Below, piece by piece: positions 21,574-33,549 of a stretch of 64,000 nt of DNA. Under the pieces are notes generated by a model. The model saw only the letters and a list, made by a program, of their open reading frames with translations, was not told the origin of the DNA and ran no database searches. A program made the translations under genes and the position numbers. This DNA is from Chalara sp. BL73 (taxonomy: Eukaryota > Ascomycota > Leotiomycetes > Helotiales): contig CAKJVC010000017.1 of the NCBI GenBank assembly GCA_918026815.1, positions 868,001-932,000 of the forward strand. The letters are read 5' to 3'. Every line of letters begins with the position of its first letter. Positions within the stretch are counted from its first letter, which is position 1.

Positions 21574-22990
21574 GAATTATCGCAATAATGTGCAACAAAA
21601 AATAATTGTATCCATAGGGTGCCCTAGCAAAGGGCTATACTGTATGAGAATATTGAGGAGAAAGAAGAAGTAGTTGTAAGCAGTAACCTTGTGGTGGGAA
21701 CCTTTTACGCCTCCTTTAACCATAGGCAGAAGCGACGGCTTCCCATTTTCTGCGCTTATGATTTGCCACTAAGACTGAGTAGGCTCTGGAGGAATTCAAA
21801 GTCCTCGACAGGCAATTCGTTTACTAGGATTGCAAACGATTCTTCACTCACAGGATCATGAGACGGTTGAATTCGTCTCGGATTACCGTGTGATATGGTC
21901 ACATTCGGCGTCAGCGCGGCCAACGAGAACAACGACTCAGCCACCAAACCGAGCGATTTGCACTGCTTGCAGGCCCTTCATGGCTGTGCAGCACACTATA
22001 CCGATTTGTTCAAGATGTCACAGGCCGCTGATGGATGGCTCTCGCGAGTCAATAAATGAGTGAAGCTTACCAACTGCACTTCAAACGACACAATATAGGT
22101 CGAGTGTCAGACATTGCAGCAGGCGGCTGTTAAGACAAGTAACTTGGAAGCGAGTTTCAGATGCTGCACAAGAGATAAAAGTTAGCCCTTTTGAGTAATC
22201 TAATACAGCCTCGGGGCTTACTGATATTTAGCGCTGTCCAATGTTGAGGGTCCCTGTTCGTAGTCACATTGGACATCGCGGCAGAGCCAGACTGTCGGGA
22301 ACTCCTAAACTCGTTTGGGGCAATAAGCCGGTAGCTCCAACTCCAGATAGAAGTCTCAAGTCTGAGAGACAGTCACGAAACATTTTCGCAACATAAACCG
22401 TCGAACATCTTTGTGACCACTCATACTTAAGACGACTGCCAAGCCATAATTCGCCACCGAGATGTCGGCTCCGTAAGTGCACACATTACATGGCTAGTAA
22501 GATTTTCGAAGGAGAACAGAAAGGCATTCAAAAATATCTCGGAGGTTGTTATTGACCGTTCCTATCAAACTAAAGAGTACAATGAAAATCAAAGAGAAGT
22601 TTTACTTACAAAACCAAGCAACACGCCCTAGCATCTAGATTCCTCCCATTGTACGAAGCCTCTCAGTAACTTTCGTTCTTCTGGGGAAATTATATAAACT
22701 GCTATTTCCTCATGATCTGCTCCTTTTCACTGCCGAGCTCTATTCTCTTCGAGACCAACCGAGGTTTCGAGGCCGACAAGACAATCCTGAACGAAAATCG
22801 ATCCATTCTTCCCCTTCCTCAATTACAAGATAAAAACACTCTCCTTTGACAATGACGATATATCGTTCGTACAAGACCAGCACACTCTCTCCGCTTGGTC
22901 TGGCAACATATATGTGTGGGAGTTACGGCTGCTGCTCAGGCACGTTACAGCGAGCCTTGCCAACCAGTAATCGCGAGCACGTATAATAAT
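21574..22990. other. Intergenic, low coding potential
   Basis: No intact gene is visible. A minus-strand 63-codon frame at 21756-21947 ends with VEDFEFLQSLLSLSGKS and has protein-like composition, but no family was recognised. It may be the tail of a decayed gene. Confidence 0.4.
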
Positions 22991-24860
22991 ATTCTCGGGT
23001 TGGCGCCATAAGAGCTCTTCCTAATTATCAGTAACGATAAGATCAGGAGCCTTGGACATATCATCAGATGCTTCATCATTGATTTTTGCCCCGTATCCCA
23101 TCATCTCAAAGTTGACGGGCCTCTGTTCAGTGGGCTCACTGAGTTTAATTTGACCAGTGGCGGTGCCATAAAATTCACAGTAACAGTAACAGCGGCGACT
23201 GGGGTCGCTGCCGAGGGAGGATAGAGTGTCTAGATCTACTACCCATTCACCAGCGTCGTGCATCTTCATGGTTTCGAGGAAGAAAACCGCACTACCGTAG
23301 CCCAACAAGATCCGGGATTGGTGAATTGTTCCCAGACAGTAAAAAAAAAAGGCTCCATTTGCGTTCGTGGAAACTCGCCGACGCGACTACCATCGAATCT
23401 ATCACGATTGACGAACCAATGTTATGTACGATTGGATTTTCGAATCAACAAATCGGTAGGCGGAATAAGCATCGCTATTCCAAGATGACTAACGTTTCCA
23501 ATGACCTTTCAGATTTCCGTATGTTTTGGGGCCTTATGAGGATCCACTGTGAGGGCAGTAGAGACATAACGGAGTCTCCTGGGGATACGGCCATCATATT
23601 TTGAAGGCAGTTTAGTGAGATGTTGTATTAGCCAGACTCAAATTAGGCAATACAAGAGAACGCTTCTGCTCGTGTTGCTGTCAGAGCACGCCAGTTTGCT
23701 CATTGTCCATGAGCGGGCGTCATATCGCTCCCTTTTGATATCCGACCTGCTTTCCACAGAGCGTCATTGATGACTTGGAGGGAAAGAATTACGCTGAGAA
23801 AGTTCTGGTACACTTCCATGGCCAAACAATGCCTTCTCAACGATTGATTGAGATGGTCATCGGGAACAACTGGCATTCTTTTAATAAAATTCAAAAAATT
23901 TGGCAGGGTCGATGCTGTCAGACTCCCCTAATCCGAGCCTCGTCGATAGTTTTGAGACGCCTCCATCACACTCCCACAGTGATACTGGGCCGTTTTGAGA
24001 TCGCCGTACACCTGCTTATAAGAACTTGCCTCTCCATGTTTAAGCCCGTGGAGTGAATCAGTCACAAGTTTAGTCCGAAAGGAGGTGTCTGGTTGTCGGA
24101 AATCCATAAGAGGTTCGACCTAAGTGAAACTTCCGTAATCTTCCTTGTCAGACCGGAACCTGATGTTATTCTAATTCGATATTCGTTGACCTTCTGTGCA
24201 ATGCTTGTTCCTACTTTCAATGTCCGCTTTTTTCGCCCATTCTTGCCGCAAATTGATGGCATCCATAACATCGAGTGAAGTGTCCATTTTAGTGAATGCC
24301 ACCCATCGTTAGAAACCCCACTGTTGGCGACGCTTCTGTCACCATCTCTCTTTTTCGGTTGAACTGCGGTTGCCAATCCACATCGGCGGTTTAGATGCGA
24401 GCCAGTATAACACCAGAGGGTAGACCGAAACGGCACTTGCGCCTGACGTAACAACTGCCCATATGGGAGTTCCATCAGCACCAACTTGTTGTCCGAAAAT
24501 ACCGTGTCCCTTCGGCCCCTCGGGATTGACCGATAGCATTTGAGAAATATTTGAACATCTCTGACCGTAGGGTCGGACGAGATTGGGCGTAGAGGATAAG
24601 AGTTGATCAAACAACTCTCTGAGTCTTCGAGCTGTCTGATGATAAGTGCCACCTTCGGCATCTTCTCGTCGTTGAGTTGAGAGCGCATCGTCCAATCCCT
24701 GGAACTCTATTGGAGCTTCAATTTGAAGAACGGAAAGTCGAAGTTGAGATTGGAAAGTGCAAGGTGTTCGGATTGGAAATGATTTGCCCTGGAGTTTTCC
24801 CGGCGGGGCCATTTGGAGCCTCTCTTTCAAAACAGCGGTACCAAGATAAACCAATCTCGG
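22990..24860 (-). pseudogene. Decayed gene of an uncharacterised fungal protein family
   Basis: Protein-like segments lie in several minus-strand frames. From the 5' side, 24339-24854 reads GLDDALSTQRREDAEGG, then HGIFGQQVGADGTPIWAVVTSG and SAVSVYPLVLYWLAS. I associate the GADGTxIWA-TSG pattern with large uncharacterised fungal proteins. The overlapping frame 24062-24688 continues with RKKRTLKVGTSIAQKVNEYR. Further down, 23021-23308 reads LGYGSAVFFLE and DAGEWVVDLDTLSSL. Stops and frame changes separate these parts. Family assignment is from memory of the motif and is uncertain. No expressed protein is expected. Confidence 0.4.
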
Positions 24861-27285
24861 CTAGGTATTGCTTGAGGTTGATATACTAAGAAATGGGAAT
24901 CGTGGCAGCTTGTCCCTTTCTTTAGGACAATTATCACATAGACAATCAGAGTATCATGCCGAGAACCAGGTAGAAATATCCCCATCTTATCAGTCGCTAA
25001 GGACTGGTGAGGTTAGAATGAGATGTTTGGATGGTCGATTGAATCTAAGGCTCTTGGAATCTCGTTTGATGTTGACTATCTCTCTCCGTTCGTCGTTCTG
25101 GCTTTAGGAAGTTTTCGCTGTTTTCAAATGATACTCCCTGTTGCTCATATCTTGACATAGATCTTTCGATTTAAACTTGCTATTAATACACCACTTCATT
25201 TGAAGTTCCCTCTACTCCAAATCACATCCCTCTATCCATTACCCTCTCTGCTTTAAGAATTGCAGTTTTCAGCTAACTACAAATTACGTACGACCTTCTG
25301 TGGACACTCTTCAAGCAAAGTACTCAGGCGTATTGCAGGCCTCAGTCACCGGTAGTGATTACCACTGACACTTAATACAATGCAGTTTATTGATACCTCT
25401 CCCGCTGATGCAGAGGTATCATGTTCCAACAGACTTGCAACAGCGGTTTTGAACACATGTGGTGATATTTTTCAAGGAAGCCTCGCCCACGCTTAACGGT
25501 CATCCGCTGTAGCATCTGTAGTGTTTGTTTAGCCCGGTCACCTACGAGACCGGCGGCTACCTTGACGCCACCACCTCGCTCCCTCCTCAATCTTCTGGCC
25601 TCGTTGACATCTGCAGCACGCTTCTGCAGTCAAGCGCCGCCGCGAAAACCGCCATGTTTAGCAACTATTTAGATGCTTAGTGGGACATTCAGGATTAGTT
25701 GAGTAGCACCGAGAATTTAGATTCAAAGACAGATAAGCCGAAGTTGCCAAGGCGCGACTGGAGGAATATATACAAAGGCTGGCAAGGTTTGAGGCCGCCA
25801 AAGAATTGGCTACAAGTTGTTTGCAAATTCTAAGACCACCCAGAATCTGGCAGATTAATGGAGCCTTTTGAGATAAAATTTACAATACAAGGCCTTTCCA
25901 CTAAATTAACATCAAAGAAACTAACAATAGTATCTATTTCGTAACGTTTCTAGTATGTCCTCCTTTCTCATTACAAAGAGATCCTCGAGTTTCAACTTGA
26001 CCGCACTATTTCGACGCGGAAGTTTTCAAAACTCTGGTTGAACAAGAATACAAGACTCTCTATGTAGAGGAGAACAACGTGGAACATCCTTCTAAGCGGA
26101 CTGCGGAATGGGTTGCGTTGGGTACCCACTGGGTTTGCCGCAGTCTACTTTTAAGGATAAGGAGAAAGAGAAACGGAAGGAAGGGCGGAGGATAACGGGT
26201 AAATGATCGGTCGTACAATTAAATCGTTCAAAGTAATTCATTTCCACTAACGAATCCGAGAGCGGTGATATTGCTTTCAACATGCCATTTTTCTTAAAAA
26301 CCCCGTTCTCCAAATAAGGCTGAGAGGCATGACCGCTGCCTCTTTGATTCTTGGATATCGCCTTTTCAGTATTCGGCCGCGGAATGGGGCAGCGTTTGCA
26401 ACTTTTAATACTAATGGCAAAGTGCGGGCCGGTCAGTAACAATGCCTCTCAGTGCTGAGAGGTCTGGCGGAACTATTATGTATCACATACCCTCTCTTTT
26501 GGCGACCCTAATGTTTGTAGTGGAAGTTATTTTAGAGGTGAAACTCCCTAGATACACAAGGAATCGCCGGATGCTTACCAGACACTCTTCCTTAGTTGTT
26601 TGAGCGTTCTGCGTTATCGCCAACCTAACATGGATATAACGAGTCTGCACGGCTGCCAGAAAGGTATATCAGATTCGGATTTTAGCAACCTCTGAAAGCT
26701 GTAGTTACAATGGCGTTTAGTAAGGGTGCCTGTGATTGCACGTTTCTTCAAAACTTGCAATTTATTCAACTTGTGACTGACTCGGGCCGTAAGCATTCAA
26801 ATTTGTAAGTGTCTTGAAGGGCTCAACAATAAAGCTTACTTGCTTATAGTGAATAACGGTTCGGAAGTTTTTGCACGGCTTCCAAACCCAATATCTGAGC
26901 TTGTTTATTATACAACAGCTTCGGAAGCAGCCACTCGCTAACTTATAAGCACACCCTCCCCCCCCCTTGAGGCTAAGAACTATAACCTGATTTGGTATCG
27001 TGAGCTGCGCGATGCGTTGAATATTCCTAGCCCCTGTATCATTGCTTGATGTGCTAACCGAAACAGCTGGATTAGGGCAGGATGCCTTTTGGAGGAAAGT
27101 GCGTCCGGCAGGCCATTAGGCAGTCTCTGGTATCAATGGCCGACGAGTTTCAGACTTCAAATGACGCGATGATAGGGACGGAATGAACATGAGTAGGAGG
27201 CTATGTGAGTTTTCCATTAAATACAATATAAGTAGTCTTATTCTAACTGCACACGGATAACGAATCTCTCGATTATGTAAAGGCT
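24861..27285. other. Gene-poor intergenic region
   Basis: No intact gene is visible in 2.4 kb. Isolated short frames exist, for example the minus strand at 25387-25590 (67 aa, Arg- and Lys-rich) and 26092-26442 (116 aa, Ser-rich), without domain features. A poly-C stretch lies near 26957-26964. The last 300 bp may contain remnants of the N-terminal lobe of the kinase-like relic that follows. Confidence 0.45.
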
Positions 27286-27840
27286 ATGGCTACATATGAG
27301 ATGCAGTTTATCAAGGTGCACGCCAGCCGTCGTATAAACTATCATCGATTCCTTAAAGAACCCGAATTTCCCGACGAAGCGCTTGATCTCCTAGATCGGC
27401 ATCTTAAGCTCGCTCCAGCTGTAGCCAAGCTTAGGGACAGACAATACACACTTGCCAACACATTGGCATCTAGACCTTCACCTTGACAACGTATTCGTCG
27501 ATCCCGAGCCAAAGCAAATCACTTGCATAAGTGACTGGCAATCAGCTGCCATCCTGCCCTGCTTTCCAATGCAGCGTGTCAAAAATGTTTCAGTGTCCAG
27601 GAAGAGTTGCTGGCGGCTGGACCCTATCTAAGCTTCCGGAGGATTATGACAGCCTCGAATCGAGCGAGAAGGCGAGGATCGATAGTGCGAAAAACAACGA
27701 GGTTTTGCTATAAATATGACGGGGCTGAGACGAAAAGCAAAAAAAAATTTAAGACATGGTGCTGCCTTGGGACTGCAAAACGCCGACGTGCGAACAGAAC
27801 CATTACGGATTGTTGTAAACGTATGGGACGGTAGATCCAA
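27286..27840 (+). pseudogene. Broken aminoglycoside-phosphotransferase-like kinase (APH family)
   Basis: Fungal APH-type kinase (phosphotransferase enzyme family) fragment. The frame from 27286 encodes MATYEMQFIKVHASRRINYH and, later, DEALDLLDRHLKLAP, both characteristic of the helical part before the catalytic loop. A +1 change near 27465 then gives HLDLHLDNVFVDPE, the catalytic loop with its Asp and Asn, and CISDWQSAAILP, the metal-binding Asp segment. Beyond this, the segment WTLSKLPEDYDSLESSEKAR matches the C-terminal helices in yet another frame, and stops follow. The N-terminal nucleotide-binding lobe is missing or unrecognisable. Hence it is a dead copy. Confidence 0.7.
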
Positions 27841-28940
27841 CTGGGTTTGACCTAGGTTCGGACCGCAGTAAGGATTCCTTCGTTAGGGGTTGCTGATGAT
27901 GGGGCGGAAAGGAGGCGGTTCGCGAAGCTATAGCCGTATCAGGATGCAAACAGCCTAGATTTGACACGCTTCGTCGCTTTCAAAATTCCACATTAAACCG
28001 TTGAATGCAACACACTACGATACTGGAATTGGGACTGGCTCTGGAGTCTACAAACGGCTCCCCAAGACGCAATACGACTTGCGCGCCAACTACCAAATCA
28101 GAGAGGAGCCCAAGCTGAAGCAATCGATAAGCCTGCGTTACAGCGGAACGATATGAATCAATCAGCTGGCTCAAGATAACACAAAAAGGTGATTGTTTTT
28201 TTTCAGGGATGCATGATATTGGGGAGGCTTGAAATGTCTCATACTACCCAAATGCAGCTGCTACTCATATCCACCCAGCTACCCATTGAATACTCACCCT
28301 CAAGATATATACCACAGCCGGCTTCGACCCAGGCTCTTGTTCCAATCTTGTCCTGGGCCGGCGCCATACGGCCATTATCTGACAAGCTCTGAGCATTTGC
28401 AGGTGGGAAATGGGCGCATGAATCGGCGGAGGAAGAAGCGTTGCTGAGGGACTACCTGGTACGACCGCGAACCAGAGGCTGCGCCTTCCCCACGCAATAT
28501 CCTCTTGCGATATGCACTGAAGTATACCAAGAAGTGGTGTTGTCCGGGGTGATTGCGATCTACGGGTTGGGATGTGTAACCCAAAACGAACCTGCAAGTA
28601 AAATACGGAGGAAGGGATATGGGGTTGTGAACAGACCGTGAGCGTTATCGCCCCTGGGAACACTTACTCCCCGCGGCGAGTGCTTCCCAGGACAGCACTG
28701 GATCCCAGGGAAAGTTGGGAATAGCCGGACAGTCGCTGATAAAGTATGACGAGATGCGGTTGAGGAACCGATAGACCACATGACGTCACGTGAAGGACCC
28801 TGCAGGAACCCGGGAGGTCCGTGAAGGTCGAAGGATCTATGAGCAGATGGCTTGTCTTACATAAGAGCTTCCATCCTTCTAGTTACTTATTGCGGGAGGT
28901 GGGGGGGGGGGGGAAGGGATTCAATCCTCGCTATGCGCGC

Positions 28941-29010
28941 TACGCCTACCTCTATCCAGACAATACCCAGATCCATTGCAATTCTTCCATCAAGAATCGC
29001 CTTGGCCATA
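28941..29010. repeat. Dispersed repeat relic, copy B
   Basis: Similar to 17013-17080 in the same orientation. On the minus strand this copy reads as a protein-like MAKAILDGRIAMDLGIV stretch, which suggests it retains more of the parent sequence than copy A. Confidence 0.7.
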
Positions 29011-32000
29011 AAATACCTCGCAGGTTCGGCAGCCTCCCTCGCTTCAATCAAGCAGATGGAGAAAATTTTTTTTAAAAAAAATTGAAACGAGTCTATATAT
29101 AAACATACCGAGAAACCCTTTCTGCCTGATATCATCATAAAAGGCGTACCCGAGATGAAATCCCTGCAACCCTCTGTGCCTTTTGCATGGGTGTAACGTG
29201 ATCGCACATCTGTGGGTTTTATTGATTAGGACCAAACATCGTGGAAAAGAGGCTTCGATTGGGCGACGGCAGGCAGGTGTGGTTGTACGAATGACAAAAT
29301 AGGATGCGGCCAGTCATGAAAGCAGGAACCGACCAGAAACCTACGCGCAGTAGTCCGATGCTGTGGTAGCGAGAGAAATACCTTTTTTTCCCTGGTGGAT
29401 AATTGCGAAAGTCAGGGGAGTGGAAAAGGAAGATCATGATATTTTTTTTAAGAGCATATATCTTTTAGAGTTGACATTTTAATGGGGTTTCCCCTTCTTT
29501 TTATGATCAAGAGGGCATAAGCTATTGGGAGGCGTTCCTTCAGGTTCGTGTAAGAATGATCTGTCTATGGTGGGGGCTGGGGTCTCGAAGATCCCGCACA
29601 TATCATGCTGTCAGACAATGATTTGGGAACATTGTGGACCGAGGTTTCGTGGCCGAATTATTATCTCGACGTTTTTCTATTCAGATAAATCATTCCTCGA
29701 ACACCCACTCTACCATGCCGTCAAGGATGCAGCGACATCCGATTAGCTATCCATAGCCTTCTCTCACATGAATAAGTGTGATGCGTCTGGCTAGGCAAGC
29801 AGGCAGGCAAACCTCGCCTTTCCTGCCTGCATCCTACTGTAAATGGTATCGGTGTGAGATTCCAGTCATGTTACATTCGAAGTGCCTACCTCCGCAATCA
29901 ACGTTGTACAAGCTCTGTGAGCCTGTGCCCTTTCACCAACCTTTTGGTAGCAAAAGCCAACAGAAAAACGTGTCCAGCGTGGCACGGAAGAAATGTCAGC
30001 AATACGGAGGAACCTGAAATGTGAAGTTTATTTCAGCCCTGTACTCGAATTCGTGAGATATCATGACCAAGCCACTTTAGATCCGAGCAGAATATGGAGG
30101 AGGCGTTCACGGAACAAGAGCGAATCATGATTCAAAGTCATTGAAATGTTTTGCTTCGGAGAAACTGCATTCATTATATGCAGCGTCCGGGAAGAAGCCG
30201 GTATCCGAAAAGGTCCCTGGATGAAGAGCGGGATTAGCAAAGGCGACTTGCCACTCTCTTCAAGATTCGGATGAGATGGCCCGTAGAGTGGATGTTACGT
30301 GGGGGGTGTTTAATCATCTACCAGCAAGCGATATGGAATTGTGAGAATGTTGAGGCTTCCTGCAATACAGATTCTTTGCAAGCAAGGAAATCTGAGTCAG
30401 CCGACAAGGTAATAAGGTTGTCCAACGAAGGCATGATGATCAGCGGGATGGTTTTGCGTCGATGCTTTTTCTTTGCCTGACGAGGGTTTGCCCTCAAGCC
30501 GAGTGTATCAGGTCTTGGCCACCATCATATTACCTGAATATTAGCATTTCGCCAATAAATGTTAAGGATTGAACATCGTTTGAACCTCCAATAATAGGTA
30601 AGAAACCGAACCGTTTGTAACGACGACTTGTAGCCCGATGTTGCCAATGTCAAGAATTGAGGCTTGCGCCGGCGCGAGATAGGACGGGCGATTGGTTATT
30701 GATGCCCCTCCTCCTCCTCCACCCCCTCGTTCCGCTGACCAAACTGTAGCTTCCATCGGGCCTTTGTGCGGGAGAGGAGAGAAAAGAGAAGAAAGCGACA
30801 GCTGATTCTGAGTAACCGATGTTAGTGAGAAGCAAAAGCCTGGGGCATCAGAGATCATCAGTCATGTCATGGATACATAAGTTTGGCGACTAAGGGGATT
30901 GGACAAGGTTACACATGACGTTTGGAGGGTTTTTACTGTAAATAAAACCTCAGGTACTACAAGGAGATTAAGGTTGGTGGTGGTATGCTGTAACAGGAGG
31001 TGACTTTGATATATATGATGAATGGTATATGAATTAAGGATGCCAGGGCAGGGCAAAGGGATAAGATCCGCGTCAGAATCTTATGATCAGACGTTAAGTT
31101 GTGTCAGAATCTTTCGACGATCTTCATGTCTTGTTTCGAAACCTTAATGTTCTGTTCCTGTATTCCCGCCTTTCTTGTAAAGAAGCTAGAGAACCTAGAG
31201 CAAAGTCTCAAGCGATCTGGGTCGGTCTTTTGTCCCTTCGTTAGGTCGGCTGTCTTTACGTTGGCGCCCTAAGAAAAGCTAATTGACCGTCAAGGCAAGT
31301 CATGACGAATGATGTGGAAAGTGTGGGAAAAGTCATGTCATTATGGTCCCCAGCAACGACATGCATCGTTTCTTCGAGAGGCCCGTCGCGCAGTGGACCT
31401 CGCTGCGCTACTAAAATATGAAAGCTCATAGCTACGAATGGCCGAAGGGCAGCGAGGTCCGGAGCATTTTATCGTAGCAGTAGTAGCAGTAGCAGTAGGG
31501 GAGGAGTGGCAGGTGGCAGGCGGTAGGTGGTAGGCGGTAGTGGTACTCTCCTCCTCATCCTCTTCCTCGTGGTCGACTAGCCGGATGGAAGAGACGGGAG
31601 CTATGCTTTGTGCCTGATGATACATTGCGGGTCACTCATCTGGGCATTAGTTACTTTTTCCATATGCTCCGTCTCCTTCACCGAATTAATCTATCTCATC
31701 TCGAATGGCGTAGATAATTGGCAATCGTATTGGAATATGGGGTACATCCCCTCCGCAATTAATATCCAGCGTCTATTATTGTCTGCCAGATGGTGGAATT
31801 ACTCGGGATGTTCAGATGGTTTAGTATCACTTGACTCTGGGTTGGTGGGTATTGGGGTATGGTATGTGACCGGCGTGGACTTCCTGCATCCTGACAACCC
31901 CACCATCCTCGACTTTCCTGTGCCATACTATGTACGGTGCCTGTTATTGATCCACGGAAGGGATTCGTCAGGTACCGACTGGCGAATTGCAAGAGTCCAG

Positions 32001-32976
32001 ACGAACTGCAGCTGTCCAGTGTATTTATCTTTTCGCTGGTCTGGTCTCGTCATTTGTTCGCTGTCGCTGTCGCTAGAGGAGGCGGGGTTTGAGCTCTGGC
32101 TGTCACAAGTAAAAGAAAGCATGGTTCCGAAATCTCCCTTGGGTTTTGGTTATTGCTTTCATCTGGGGTCTGATGTGTAAGCGCACCGGGCATGACGATT
32201 CTCGCTCAACGGGGCGAAATAGGCACCTCGCGCAGCGTGATAGCGAGAGATGGGTGTGTAATCAGCTGCTGCTGGATGAAGAATAGGGCGCCGTTCCCGA
32301 TCCGCACCGCGGGGATGCAGGTCGTACTTGTAATGTATTTATTTTATAGAAGGGAATGATACATGCTGCTGCTCAGGAGTACTTGCTGTCCCTTTGATGC
32401 CCTCTTCAGGCGAAGACAACCCCCGCCTGCTGCTTCTGGTAATGGGGTGTGCCCTGCCAGTGTTACAGTGCATGTTCTGACCATCCAGTACCGACTGGAA
32501 ATAAGTATAGGCACTGACTGGCTTTGCTCTGCGTTGCGTTGCGTTGGGTTATGTTGCCCGGATGGCCGCCCAAGAGATTTCTTCCACTGCTGCCCCCAAC
32601 CCAGTACAGTAACGAGTGGATGGGCAGTCAGAGGAGGGATGGCGATGCGTTGTGTAAAATGGGGAGCGCTGTCATACACCGGGCTTGGGTTTGGGTATCA
32701 CGAATCCTTATAGGCCTGCTACCAGCTTTGGTAAACCTTCCATAATCACCACCAGCATCGACTCAGAGAGGTATGTATCCTACTCTACTCTATTGTACTG
32801 TGCTGTACCATTATCATCCATTATTATCATCCTCTATCCCCCTTCCCCACCGAGTGGAAGTCTATTTACAGCTCACGATGCCCCTTTAGGCTTATTAATG
32901 ATATGTGATGCCCTGTCAACGCTGGATGCCCTGCCCTGAGGCCCTGAAGCCCTGAGCCTTTCTAGTCCCACCAACA

Positions 32977-32997
32977 CCCCCCCCCCCCCCCCCCCCC
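32977..32997. repeat. C21 homopolymer
   Basis: Twenty-one consecutive C residues upstream of the ELL gene. Length is likely to vary between strains and could be a sequencing weak point. Confidence 0.9.
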
Positions 32998-33549
32998 GCC
33001 GTGGCCTGATTCATCCTAGCTCACCCACTCCCGAGCACTAGCTTGACTGGAATCGGTTTAGACCACCCTTCCCCCCCAATCATCACTGTTACTCAGACCC
33101 AGACACCCTGCGCACTAGCCAGCGTCCCTAGCCTGGGCACACCCTCCCCCCATGGACAAGCATGCCATTGACTGGGAAGTTCGCCTGGCTGAGTAGTGGA
33201 CGCCTCGCTGTGATCACCTCAAACAAAGATCCTCCGGACTCACTGTTCCTGCTTTACTGCTGGACTGTATTGCTCATCTCAGAGCTCTGCTGACAACACC
33301 TCACTCAAACCCTCAAACCCCATTATCTCTCTTTCTTTCCTTTGTACTCATTGCTTGCTCTGTATACCCCCAACATCTCATCACTACCACCATTCATACA
33401 ACAATCCACGCAGCCAAACGATTCCTTGAATGCCCCAGATGCATCACCCATAGCCATTGTTCCTTTGGCACTTGCCAGACCCAGAACAATTCTGATATCT
33501 CCTCGAAAGCAACCAAATTCACTCCTGCTTTGGTACGCCAACCTTCAAT

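Larger units (their letters stand above)
27841..33549. other. Long gene-poor region with repeats and homopolymers
   Basis: No intact gene is visible in 5.7 kb. Contents seen: a G13 run (28901-28913), a diverged dispersed repeat at 28941-29010, a hairpin at 29799-29830 (GCAGGCAGG and CCTGCCTGC), an AGCAGT/GGCGGTAGG-type minisatellite at about 31470-31545, and a C21 run at 32977-32997. The last kilobase, which is pyrimidine-rich, is probably promoter and 5' untranslated region of the ELL gene. Confidence 0.5.

Noticed and set aside
30562..30858. Minus-strand frame of 98 codons with poly-Gly
   Set aside because: Driven by a CCT repeat; no other support.
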